44,234 nt of DNA, taken from NCBI GenBank assembly GCA_025055795.1, contig JANWVV010000038.1, positions 1 to 44,234 on the forward strand, written 5' to 3'. Position 1 is the stretch's first letter. The number at the start of each line of letters is the position of its first letter. Origin of the DNA: Gemmataceae bacterium (GTDB taxonomy: Bacteria > Planctomycetota > Planctomycetia > Gemmatales > Gemmataceae). Positions 8,695 through 22,536 of this stretch are shown piece by piece. Both the position numbers and the translations under genes were made by a program. Below the pieces are notes generated by a model, which saw only the letters and a program-made list of their open reading frames with translations, ran no database searches and was not told the DNA's origin.

Positions 8695-9888
8695 TCATAG
8701 TGCCCTGCGTTCCAGGTAATGCAGCCGTACTACGGCCAGAACGAGCAGCAGCAAGGCGAACGCAAAGACCACACCGATGGCCGGCAGAACGGCTACGAAG
8801 GAGCCTCCCTGCCAGGTTGCTGCAGACAGGCCATTCATCGCCCAGGCCGTGGGCAGAACCAATGTCAGGTCGCGGACCCACTGCGGTAGCAGGAAGGCGG
8901 GTAGCCAAAGCCCTCCGAGCATCGAAGCCGCCAGAATGACCAGAATGCTGAGGTTGCGGGCCTGGGTCTCGCCCTCCCCCCAGGCTGCCACTAGCAGGCC
9001 AGTAGCAGCCGCTAGCAGGCAGACCGTCAAAGCTAGTAGCGCAAAGCCCAACCACGACCCTTCTACGGTCACTCCAAAGACCAGCCAACCGAAGGTAAAA
9101 GTGGCTAGCACCTGCAGGCTGCCCATGCTGGCGGTGATCAGAGCCTTGGCCACCACGATCCATTTCCAGGGTGTGGCCAAGGCACGCAACCTGCGCCAGG
9201 CTCCCCCTTGACGTTCCCGTAATAGCATGAGCCCGCACTCCATTCCCCAAAACAGCAGGTACTGGAGGGTCATGCCGCAAAAACTGTGCGTATAGACATT
9301 GAAATGTGCCTGGGGGGACGGAGCCAGCCGCTGGAAGATCATCTGTAACGGCGGTTGCCAGTTACCTTGATCCTTCGGCATCCACTGACCGAAATGATGC
9401 AGACACAACTGCTTCATGACAATTTCGGTGATGACACCGGCGGCCCACTCTTTTTCAGTGACCGCTGTTGCCCCATGCAAAACAATCAACTGCGGCCGAT
9501 GCTGTTCCGAAGGTTGCATCCATAGACGGGCCCCTTGCGCCGCTGCCTGACCAAAGCCCTCGGGAATAATCAGAGCTACGCCGATCCGTTGTTGTCGCAC
9601 CGCTGCCTCGGCATGCGCTCGATCCGTCTGCCGTACCTCCAGACGGGGTGAGGCTAGCAGATGACGGACCAGTTCCTCGGTGATCGGTCCGCTATCCTCC
9701 ACCACCAGCCACAGGGGCAGACGCACACCTTGGTCCTGCTGCGCCGCTGGACGGTCGAATAACATGGCAAAAGCCGAGGCTAGCACAATGGGTACGACGA
9801 AGCTGAACAAAACAGCTCGCCGCTCGGCCCATAACAATTGCCAGTCTTTGAGCAGCAAGGCTCCAAGGATGTTCCAGCCGCCCTGCAT
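8695..9888 (-). CDS. ABC-2 type transporter permease
   Basis: Membrane subunit of an ABC exporter, 397 residues. A first membrane helix (about residues 23-45) is followed by a large extracytoplasmic domain of about 170 residues (GVALIIPEGF and similar), then a cluster of about five helices (roughly residues 205-390). This is the NatB/YhaP-type ABC-2 organisation. It follows the ATP-binding subunit on the same strand after an 18-nt gap, so the two form a two-gene operon. The substrate cannot be read from sequence; such pairs export drugs, sodium ions or polysaccharide and lipid precursors. It is convergent with purK, 33 nt apart. Confidence 0.85.
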   Translation of the reverse strand: MQGGWNILGALLLKDWQLLWAERRAVLFSFVVPIVLASAFAMLFDRPAAQQDQGVRLPLWLVVEDSGPITEELVRHLLASPRLEVRQTDRAHAEAAVRQQRIGVALIIPEGFGQAAAQGARLWMQPSEQHRPQLIVLHGATAVTEKEWAAGVITEIVMKQLCLHHFGQWMPKDQGNWQPPLQMIFQRLAPSPQAHFNVYTHSFCGMTLQYLLFWGMECGLMLLRERQGGAWRRLRALATPWKWIVVAKALITASMGSLQVLATFTFGWLVFGVTVEGSWLGFALLALTVCLLAAATGLLVAAWGEGETQARNLSILVILAASMLGGLWLPAFLLPQWVRDLTLVLPTAWAMNGLSAATWQGGSFVAVLPAIGVVFAFALLLLVLAVVRLHYLERRAL

Positions 9889-9906
9889 GGTCGGGGTTCC
9901 GGTGAG

Positions 9907-10806
9907 TCAATAAGCCGCTGTGCGATAGCTGGCAAAAGCGATGCCTTCTCGCAGGAACTCGGCCAGGGCGTAGCCGAGTTTTTCTCCATTGGCAGCCTGC
10001 AGCCGCAGTCGTCGGCCGATCAGCTCTACTTGGATGTCGGCCGGTAACCGTTGCCGCACGGATCGAAGCATCCAACGGGGGGGACGCCAACGCAACTGCC
10101 CGTAAAGCACGGCCCTGGAGCCAGACAGACCCGATTGCAAGTCCGTCGTTTCTACCGTTTGCACTCGCCCCGCCTGCAACCGCACGACACGATCGCAGAT
10201 CGCCGTTATGTCTTCCGCCTGGTGGGTGGCTACGACCACTGCGCACCCCTCCTCCCGCAGTTGATCCAACAGTGTCCACAACTGCTGACGACTGTCCTCG
10301 TCCAGGCCGGCCGTGGGTTCATCCAGCAACACCACACTGGGGTTATGGACCAGGGCCGCGGCGATGTTGACCCGCTGCCTCCAACCTCCTGACAATGTTT
10401 TGACCTGATGAGCCGCCCGGCTGGTCAAACCGAATTGGCGCAGCACGCGTTGGACCTGGCATCGCAATTCGTTGCCGCTTAATCCCTGCAGGCGGCCGAA
10501 CAAGCACAGATTCTGCTCGAGCGTCAACTCCTCGTACAGACCACCCTGTTGCGGCGACCAGCCGAGTTGACGGGCATAACGCCGCGGATCGGTTTGTCGG
10601 TCGAGCCCTTGCACCCATACCCGCCCGGCAGTCGCCTGGCGTGCTCCCGCGGCCACCGCTAGCAGAGTACTTTTGCCCGAACCATTCGGTCCAGTCAACG
10701 CCACGATTTCGCCGCTGCGTACGGCTAAACTGACCGCATCCAGCGCTCGTTGGTGGCCATAATCGACCGTCACTTTTTCCCAAACAATTGCGGCCCACAC
10801 CCCCAT
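9907..10806 (-). CDS. ABC transporter ATP-binding protein
   Basis: A 299-residue cytoplasmic ATPase that powers the adjacent permease. Walker A is GPNGSGKST (about residues 39-47). A Q-loop region (LGWSPQQGGLYEELT), the signature LSGGWRQR, Walker B VVLLDEPTAGLD and the H-loop ATHQ follow in order, and there is an approximately 80-residue C-terminal extension. ATG at 10806 is preferred over GTG at 10845 because GGAGG precedes it by 8 nt and the ABC domain starts directly (VWEKVTVDYG). It is the first gene of the exporter operon. Confidence 0.92.
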   Translation of the reverse strand: MGVWAAIVWEKVTVDYGHQRALDAVSLAVRSGEIVALTGPNGSGKSTLLAVAAGARQATAGRVWVQGLDRQTDPRRYARQLGWSPQQGGLYEELTLEQNLCLFGRLQGLSGNELRCQVQRVLRQFGLTSRAAHQVKTLSGGWRQRVNIAAALVHNPSVVLLDEPTAGLDEDSRQQLWTLLDQLREEGCAVVVATHQAEDITAICDRVVRLQAGRVQTVETTDLQSGLSGSRAVLYGQLRWRPPRWMLRSVRQRLPADIQVELIGRRLRLQAANGEKLGYALAEFLREGIAFASYRTAAY

Positions 10807-11103
10807 CCGTGTCGCCTCCCCCACACGGCCGCTTTCCGCCAGCACTCATCTCTACTCATTATCGTTTTGCCACCGGGTATCTTTGGCCGACTGCCTATAG
10901 CTTCCGCTTTGTGTCCTGCAAAGGCCAATCGGGGCCGTCGGTCCACACCGACCACCCCGACCATCTTGCCACCCAAACCAAAAGCCTGGCGAGAGTCATG
11001 CTGTTCCTTCACACGGACCGTTGCTCTGTGTATACCTGGGCGCTCAGGCAATAGGCCCGCACGTGTAAACCCCGGTGCAAAGCGTGACGGTGACCAACAA
11101 TAA

Positions 11104-12903
11104 TTACGAGGTGAAGGGAGGACAATAAAGGATTTGACACCGTGGCAATATCGGCTGCAACTGCAGGATACCGGTCTCGGTCAGGCGTGTACCCCGCAAA
11201 TCCAGGTGGACCAGTTGTCGCCATTCGAGCAGGAGGGAAATAGAGGCATCCGTGACTTCGGTGCAGCTCAAATCCAGGATACGCAGGTTCTTCAACGGGC
11301 GGAGAGCGGCCAACCCTCTATCGGTGACTTGAGTGCTGCCCAAATACAGGACTTTGAGCGAGGGCAAACCGGCTAATAGTTCCACGTGACGATCATCAAT
11401 GGCCAGGAAGCGCAAATCAACCTCGGTTATAGGCTTACCAGGCAGCTGGTCATCGCGGACGAAGCGTCCACCCCACGCCTGCACGGCGGCGGCAATCTGG
11501 GCTTCGGTGTGACCCGGCGATACCGCCACGGATGAAATACTTGTTGCGGCAGTTTGATCAGGAGAACTGTGCTGGTCTTGCTTGTCCAAATCCTTGGAAC
11601 TGAAGTTCGACTCGTCGGATCGCAAGGCCTGACGGAGCTGATCGGCCAGAACGGCCGCGTTCGCGGGTCGTCCCTCGGGTTCGTCATCCCAGCAGCTTTC
11701 GAGGACATCGAGGACGCGTGCGGGCAGTCCCGCTTCTGCCACACGTAGTCGCCACTTGCCCGCAGGCCGTTCCGCGCCGATGTCCCCAATCAAGGTCTGC
11801 CAGCCGATGACACCCAAGGCATAAACGTCGTCGCGAGGATCTGCACGCAGGCCGCGCCGCTGTTGCGGAGAGGCGTACAACGGGGTGTAAGCCCCCCGGT
11901 AAGTCGCCCCCAAACTCATACGTCCCTCTGTGTAGCTAGGATCCTGGAGGCGTCGCTCCGCTTCGATATGACTGATGCCAAAGTCGGTGATGCGTAACAA
12001 CCAGCGTCCCTCGTGCTGTTTGAGCAGGATGTTAGCTGGTTTCAAATCGCGGTGAATGACGGGTGTGGGCAGCGTATGTAACTGACCGACCACCTTGGCA
12101 AGATTGATGAGCAGTTGGATAGCCAGGCGGCCTCGACGCGAGGGAGGCTTGCCGCTATACTCGCGGATCAGCATGGTCAGATCGCCCCCCTCGATATACT
12201 CGTAGGCCAGCCAGGGGATTTCGCCTTCCAAATGGGCATCTTCCAAGGCGACGATACCATGGTCCTCCGGCTTGAATAGTTGACTGGCGGCCATCACCTG
12301 CCGGACGACTTCCCCCTCATAACGCAATAGTCGATCGCGGGCTTGCGGATCCAAGCAGAATTTGAAGGCTCGTTTTTTGTTGAGGAAGGTGTGGGTAGCC
12401 AGCCATACTTCACCAAAGCCACCACTGCCCAATAGTTGCACCAGCCGCCATTGCGTAGCGCCGGGAATAGGATCTCCCGCACGGAACTGAGGCAGCCGCC
12501 GGGGTAACAACGTACTTAACTGGGCCGGATCCAGTAGATTCATCTGTGCGGGGACGGTCCGGCCCCCCGGATCCTTGGGACGCGCAAGCGATTGACGAGC
12601 TACCGCAGGCACCTGCCGCAAATAATCTTCCAGGCGGTTTACTTCTTCGACCGGATGCCCGGCTAGTACTTCTTGGGCCACCGCGCGCGCCGAACGCGCC
12701 ACTTCCGCCGCATCTGCTTGCACCAACTGCTCGACTTCCTGACGCAAGTTGGATTCCGCTCCCTCGCTGCGGTACAGACGCAGTGTTTCCTCGGCAATGT
12801 CATAAACGTCGAGCAGCGATTGAGCGAGCGGAATCAAGCCGACTGCCAAACGCCAGCCTTTGCCAATCACCGCTTGAGCTAGACACCGCAAAAATCGTCG
12901 CAT
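11104..12903 (-). CDS. Ser/Thr protein kinase with C-terminal leucine-rich repeats
   Basis: A 599-residue Hanks-type kinase. The N-terminal 150 residues are helical and charged, with no clear transmembrane anchor. The kinase domain spans about residues 152-428 and keeps all key motifs: GSGGFGEV (159-166), the ATP-binding Lys181 in RAFKF, HRDLKPAN (284-291), DFG (307-309), SPQQ in place of APE (345-348) and the helix-F Asp359. A Ser/Gln-rich linker (about 428-465) leads to at least four leucine-rich repeats of the LKVLYLGSTQVTDRGLAAL type (about 485-595), a likely target-binding surface. Planctomycetes carry many such fused kinases. It is a single-gene unit; the substrate is unknown. Confidence 0.9.
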   Translation of the reverse strand: MRRFLRCLAQAVIGKGWRLAVGLIPLAQSLLDVYDIAEETLRLYRSEGAESNLRQEVEQLVQADAAEVARSARAVAQEVLAGHPVEEVNRLEDYLRQVPAVARQSLARPKDPGGRTVPAQMNLLDPAQLSTLLPRRLPQFRAGDPIPGATQWRLVQLLGSGGFGEVWLATHTFLNKKRAFKFCLDPQARDRLLRYEGEVVRQVMAASQLFKPEDHGIVALEDAHLEGEIPWLAYEYIEGGDLTMLIREYSGKPPSRRGRLAIQLLINLAKVVGQLHTLPTPVIHRDLKPANILLKQHEGRWLLRITDFGISHIEAERRLQDPSYTEGRMSLGATYRGAYTPLYASPQQRRGLRADPRDDVYALGVIGWQTLIGDIGAERPAGKWRLRVAEAGLPARVLDVLESCWDDEPEGRPANAAVLADQLRQALRSDESNFSSKDLDKQDQHSSPDQTAATSISSVAVSPGHTEAQIAAAVQAWGGRFVRDDQLPGKPITEVDLRFLAIDDRHVELLAGLPSLKVLYLGSTQVTDRGLAALRPLKNLRILDLSCTEVTDASISLLLEWRQLVHLDLRGTRLTETGILQLQPILPRCQILYCPPFTS

Positions 12904-13590
12904 ACTATTTCAAATCTCCCGGAACACGGCTCCCTTACCACAGCCGACAGGATTCAACCGCTCTGACCGACGTGTCCGCTTTCTCCAATCAAAGACAATA
13001 TTAGCCTATACGCAGGAGCGTCAGAAGAGCGGCAAGTCCGAAATTACCGCTGCCGACTACGTGTCCCGTCTATTGTTTCTTGTCTTTGCCCTAAATCGAG
13101 CGCCAAACTATCTAAAACCGACGTACCCACCTCCCAAACGCTGTCCTGACAGCAAGGTGGTATAGTCCCATTATTTACGAATAATGGTTCTTTTGTATAT
13201 ATAACGCGATAGAGTCAAATCCATGTTGTTGCAGTTCGCTATTAAGCTCGAACACGGGCCATAATCTTTGAGCCATCGCCGGAAAATTCGCGATTTCAAG
13301 CATAAAATGTAATAAATTACTGAAATTATGAATCATAAAAAGTCAAATGTCAAGAAAATTGTTACAAAAGGGATTTTTGAGAACGAGAAGAGAAACGAAA
13401 GTGGTCAATTTGTTAGTGAAGGCGTTCCTATTTGGACACAGCTTAGGCGAAGCTAGTGGGATGGATACCTCGCTGAAAAAGAATGATGGTGTTCCTGCAG
13501 GTAGCAGGTAGGGTAGGTTGATGCAGAGGGAAAAGCGATAACATAAATCTACCCCACATTCGGGATACGTTATGTAGAGGAGTCAGGTTT
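12904..13590. other. Long AT-rich divergent intergenic region with palindromes
   Basis: A 687-bp gap between the divergent kinase and GTPase genes, strongly AT-rich from about 13160 to 13440. It contains a perfect 8-bp stem closed by a UACG loop (CCATTATT 13168-13175 / AATAATGG 13180-13187), followed by a T-rich stretch. It also contains a nested AT dyad around GTAAT-aa-ATTAC (13309-13320), flanked by CATAA (13301-13305) and TTATG (13326-13330). No coding frame with support was found. Confidence 0.45.
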
Positions 13591-14856
13591 ATGGCAGGGT
13601 GGCGCCAGGCATGGGAACGGGGACGGGCAGTATGGACTGCGGCACGGACTGTGGTGCGGCAGTTGTTCCGCGGCTCAGCTACCCGTCCACCGCAATGGGA
13701 GGCCAAACTAGCCGCTTGGCGACAACAGATGCCAGTACCGGTGTTCTGGCTCGTAGGGAAAACCCAATCTGGCAAGACGTCGATCATCCGACATTTAACT
13801 GGGGCAACCGATGCAATTATCGGTGAAGGATATCGTCCCACCACTCGCACCACGCGACGCTTCGACTTTCCTGCCGACACCCCCCTGCTCACGTTCCTGG
13901 ACACCCGGGGTCTGGATGAACCGGAATATGACCCTCAAGAGGACGTAACTGCATGTACCAAGCTGGCACATTGTGTTATTGCAACCGTTAAGGTTACCGA
14001 TCTGGCTCAGGCTACGGTGCGTCAGCTATTGCAGTTGTGGAAGCGTCAGGGGACAGGATGCCCTGTCGTTCTCTGTTTGACCTGCCTGCACGAGGCGGAT
14101 GTACGGGTGCCCTTGCCGCAGCCTTATCCATTCCGACCCTATACTGCAGAGGAAAAACCGTCCTGGCCAACGGGATTGTCCCCCTCCTTACAGCAGCATC
14201 TTGATGCCCAACTGCAACAGTTCGCTGGATTGTACGACCTGGTAGTCCCGATTGATTTGACCCGTCCCGAGGACGGATTTCCCGTGCCCAATTATGGAAG
14301 CGATGCCTTGCGGGATGCCTTATTGCATGTCCTGCCCGAAGCCTATCGTCAGACGCTCCTGCGCTGGGAAACCGCCCGAGAGGAATTACGGCAGTTGCAC
14401 CAACAAGAAGCTATCCCTGTCATTGTCAGTTCTAGTGTCCTGGCCGCTACAATTGGGGCCCTGCCCATTCCATTTGCCGATCTGCCGCTGCTTTTGGGAT
14501 TGCACCTGCACATGGCTCGCCAATTAGCCCAGATCTATGGACAAACCCTACGATTGGATAACTATCGCGAATTGGCAGGCATCTTTGGTGTCGGGCTGGT
14601 CACGCGTCAGTTGACACGTCAGTTGACCCGGCTGATTCCACTTGTGGGCTCCGCCCTGGGAGGATCAGTGGCCTTTGCCTCCACCTATGCTTTAGGCCGA
14701 GCACTGTGCTACTACTTTGAAGCCGTGAAGGCAGGACACGTTCCGGATGCTGCCACCCTACGTCGTTTGTACGAGCAACAACTAGCCGCGACCGAAGCGG
14801 CGTTAACCCACTCCATGTCTATGCAGAAGAACACTAGCAATGACAAAGTCAAGTAA
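13591..14856 (+). CDS. GTPase with C-terminal DUF697-like membrane domain
   Basis: A 421-residue protein. The P-loop is GKTQSGKT (residues 56-63), a Thr-rich switch I is at PTTRTT (83-88) and the G3 motif is DTRG (104-107), as in Era/YcjF-related GTPases. The usual G4 motif NKxD is not evident: the equivalent strand reads VVLCLTCLHEAD, so guanine specificity may be altered. The C-terminal part (about residues 280-385) has Gly-rich hydrophobic segments (SSSVLAATIGALPIPFAD and following) like DUF697, suggesting membrane association. A tandem 12-nt repeat encodes RQLTRQLT. ATG at 13591 is supported by GAGGAG 8 nt upstream. Role unknown; family members are implicated in envelope stress. Confidence 0.75.
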   Translation: MAGWRQAWERGRAVWTAARTVVRQLFRGSATRPPQWEAKLAAWRQQMPVPVFWLVGKTQSGKTSIIRHLTGATDAIIGEGYRPTTRTTRRFDFPADTPLLTFLDTRGLDEPEYDPQEDVTACTKLAHCVIATVKVTDLAQATVRQLLQLWKRQGTGCPVVLCLTCLHEADVRVPLPQPYPFRPYTAEEKPSWPTGLSPSLQQHLDAQLQQFAGLYDLVVPIDLTRPEDGFPVPNYGSDALRDALLHVLPEAYRQTLLRWETAREELRQLHQQEAIPVIVSSSVLAATIGALPIPFADLPLLLGLHLHMARQLAQIYGQTLRLDNYRELAGIFGVGLVTRQLTRQLTRLIPLVGSALGGSVAFASTYALGRALCYYFEAVKAGHVPDAATLRRLYEQQLAATEAALTHSMSMQKNTSNDKVK

Positions 14857-14925
14857 TGAGTTGTTTTGACAAAACAGGCTAGTTGTGATATTTTGAATAG
14901 ATTTTGAAATGAATCAATATCGGGA

Positions 14926-15780
14926 TCAAGGGCGCTCTGCTGGGGGAGAGGGTGGCAGTTCGGCCAGTCGCTGAAGTAGTTCCTGATGGATATGGCCATT
15001 GGTGGCGACGATGTCGGGTTGGAATGGATCGAACGGCTGACCGCTGGTCGTTGTCACAGTACCTCCCGCTTCCAGAACCAGGATGGCCCCAGCGAGGACG
15101 TCCCAGGCATAGTTGTCGAAGGCCCAGTAACCATCATGGCGACCGGCCGCGACGTAGGCGAGGTTCAACGCCGTGGAACCAGTGCGGCGGAGCGTCTGAG
15201 CGTATGCGGACAAATGCTGCCAGGCTGCCAGATTGCGCAATTGGCGACGGTAGTCCGCGGGAAAACCCGTGGAAAGCAAACTGTCGCGCAAGGCGGGGGT
15301 GGCACTGACGCGGAGCGGCTGGCCGTTGCAAAAGGCCCCCCGACCGCGCACAGCAGTAAACACCTCCTGCAAGCGTGGATCGTGGATGACGCCCAACCAG
15401 CCCTGATCGGCATACCACAACCCGATGGATACGCAATAGGCAGGTACATCGTGCACGTAATTGGAAGTGCCATCCAACGGATCGACCACCCATGTGGGCG
15501 GGGCATTGGTCGTTGGTCGGGTCTGCTCCGGGCTCAGGCCGACAGCGTCCTCTTCGCCAAGGAAGCGGTGCTGGGGAAATGCGGTCAGGAGGGTGCGACG
15601 GATGACCTCCTGGGCAGCATGATCGGCATCGGTCACCAGGTCGGCTCGTCCCTTCTCCCGCACGGAAAAAGAGGCACGCCAGCGTTCCAGTTCCCTGGCG
15701 GCTGCAGCAGCCGCTTCGACGGCCACCTGCAGCAACCGGTCCAGCTCCTGGTCAGAAAAAGCCTTATTGGTCCCATTCAT
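14926..15780 (-). CDS. Inositol monophosphatase family protein
   Basis: A 284-residue Mg-dependent, Li-sensitive phosphatase-fold enzyme. The metal ligands are all present: DLVTDAD (47-53), GEE (75-77), VDPLDGTSNYVH (99-110) and WDVLAGAILVLEAGG (226-240). Members hydrolyse inositol-1-phosphate, 3'-phosphoadenosine 5'-phosphate (CysQ), histidinol phosphate or fructose-1,6-bisphosphate; the sequence does not decide between them. It lies downstream of ileS on the same strand with a 152-nt gap, so co-transcription is possible. A weak AT-only hairpin (14862-14867/14871-14876) lies in the 69-bp convergent gap to the GTPase gene. Confidence 0.9.
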   Translation of the reverse strand: MNGTNKAFSDQELDRLLQVAVEAAAAAARELERWRASFSVREKGRADLVTDADHAAQEVIRRTLLTAFPQHRFLGEEDAVGLSPEQTRPTTNAPPTWVVDPLDGTSNYVHDVPAYCVSIGLWYADQGWLGVIHDPRLQEVFTAVRGRGAFCNGQPLRVSATPALRDSLLSTGFPADYRRQLRNLAAWQHLSAYAQTLRRTGSTALNLAYVAAGRHDGYWAFDNYAWDVLAGAILVLEAGGTVTTTSGQPFDPFQPDIVATNGHIHQELLQRLAELPPSPPAERP

Positions 15781-15932
15781 GCGGACATAATAGCGACTAG
15801 CACCGGTCGCGGGCAGCTACCGCCTGGAAGCCTTCCTGCTGCCACGCACGGACCTACTTACACAACCGCCGTCAGGGGCTATTGTCCGTTCTCCTGTTGG
15901 CCGACGTTACGGGCCAGGCAGTTGTATCCCCT

Positions 15933-19436
<3,504 letters not shown>

Positions 19437-19811
19437 ATGCCAATAACCTCAGGCTCATCAGCTCATTCGGCAGTAACCGGCTCGCGGCTGACCCCCTGAC
19501 TCATCCCTCCTACCGCGGGGTGGCAAAGCCGGTTGGACCTCTCGTGCTTCAGTGTACAGCCTCACCGGCTGGCTGTCCGACAGGAGAGCGGCCTTCGTCC
19601 TTTGCTTCAGCACTTCGGCCCTTCTCGGGAAACGACTTTGCCGGTGACCACAAGGAAGATGCCCACCAGCGGCTACACTCGGGCCGATGGCCAACGCCCC
19701 ATGCAGGAGCCGATGCCCGTCGGTGAGACCGATGCGATAACTCTACAATTCTCCTAGGAAAATGTGCGGATTTTGACAGATTTGACTTGAGGCGATTATT
19801 GATACAACTGA
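19437..19811. other. Intergenic region between recD2 and ileS
   Basis: A 375-bp gap on the 5' side of ileS (minus strand), GC-rich except at the recD2 end. No attenuator, T-box or convincing gene was found. A minus-strand 78-codon frame (19458-19694) lacks family features. A TGAGG about 11 nt before the ileS ATG is the only initiation signal seen. Confidence 0.4.
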
Positions 19812-22250
<2,439 letters not shown>

Positions 22251-22536
22251 GGCCTGTCTTCGTTCCCCCCTCCACGGCCACCAGGAGCAGACTATTCGGC
22301 CCTGGTGACCAACAGATTTGCGATTTTCAAAACTTTCTTCACCATACGCGACGGTTCCGCCTTATTCTACGTCGGTTGTGAGATCCGCTGGTTCGGGCGG
22401 TAATTGCTCGCTTCCAGGGAGATTCCCATAAATCACAAAGACCAGTCATGCTTGATCAAATCAAGCTGTTTTTTGCCACTGGTTAGTCGGGATGGGGGGA
22501 TGAATGGTCCGATCAGCTGGCGGGTGAACGGGAAAG

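Noticed and set aside
14862..14876. TGTTTT-gac-AAAACA as bidirectional terminator
   Set aside because: Stem is only 6 bp and almost all A/T; stability too low to claim.
19480..19560. T-box-like letters (ACCGCG and GGGTGG) upstream of ileS
   Set aside because: On the strand where they read, the two blocks are in the wrong order (ACCGCG before GGGTGG) and in the wrong orientation for ileS. No specifier loop or terminator was seen.
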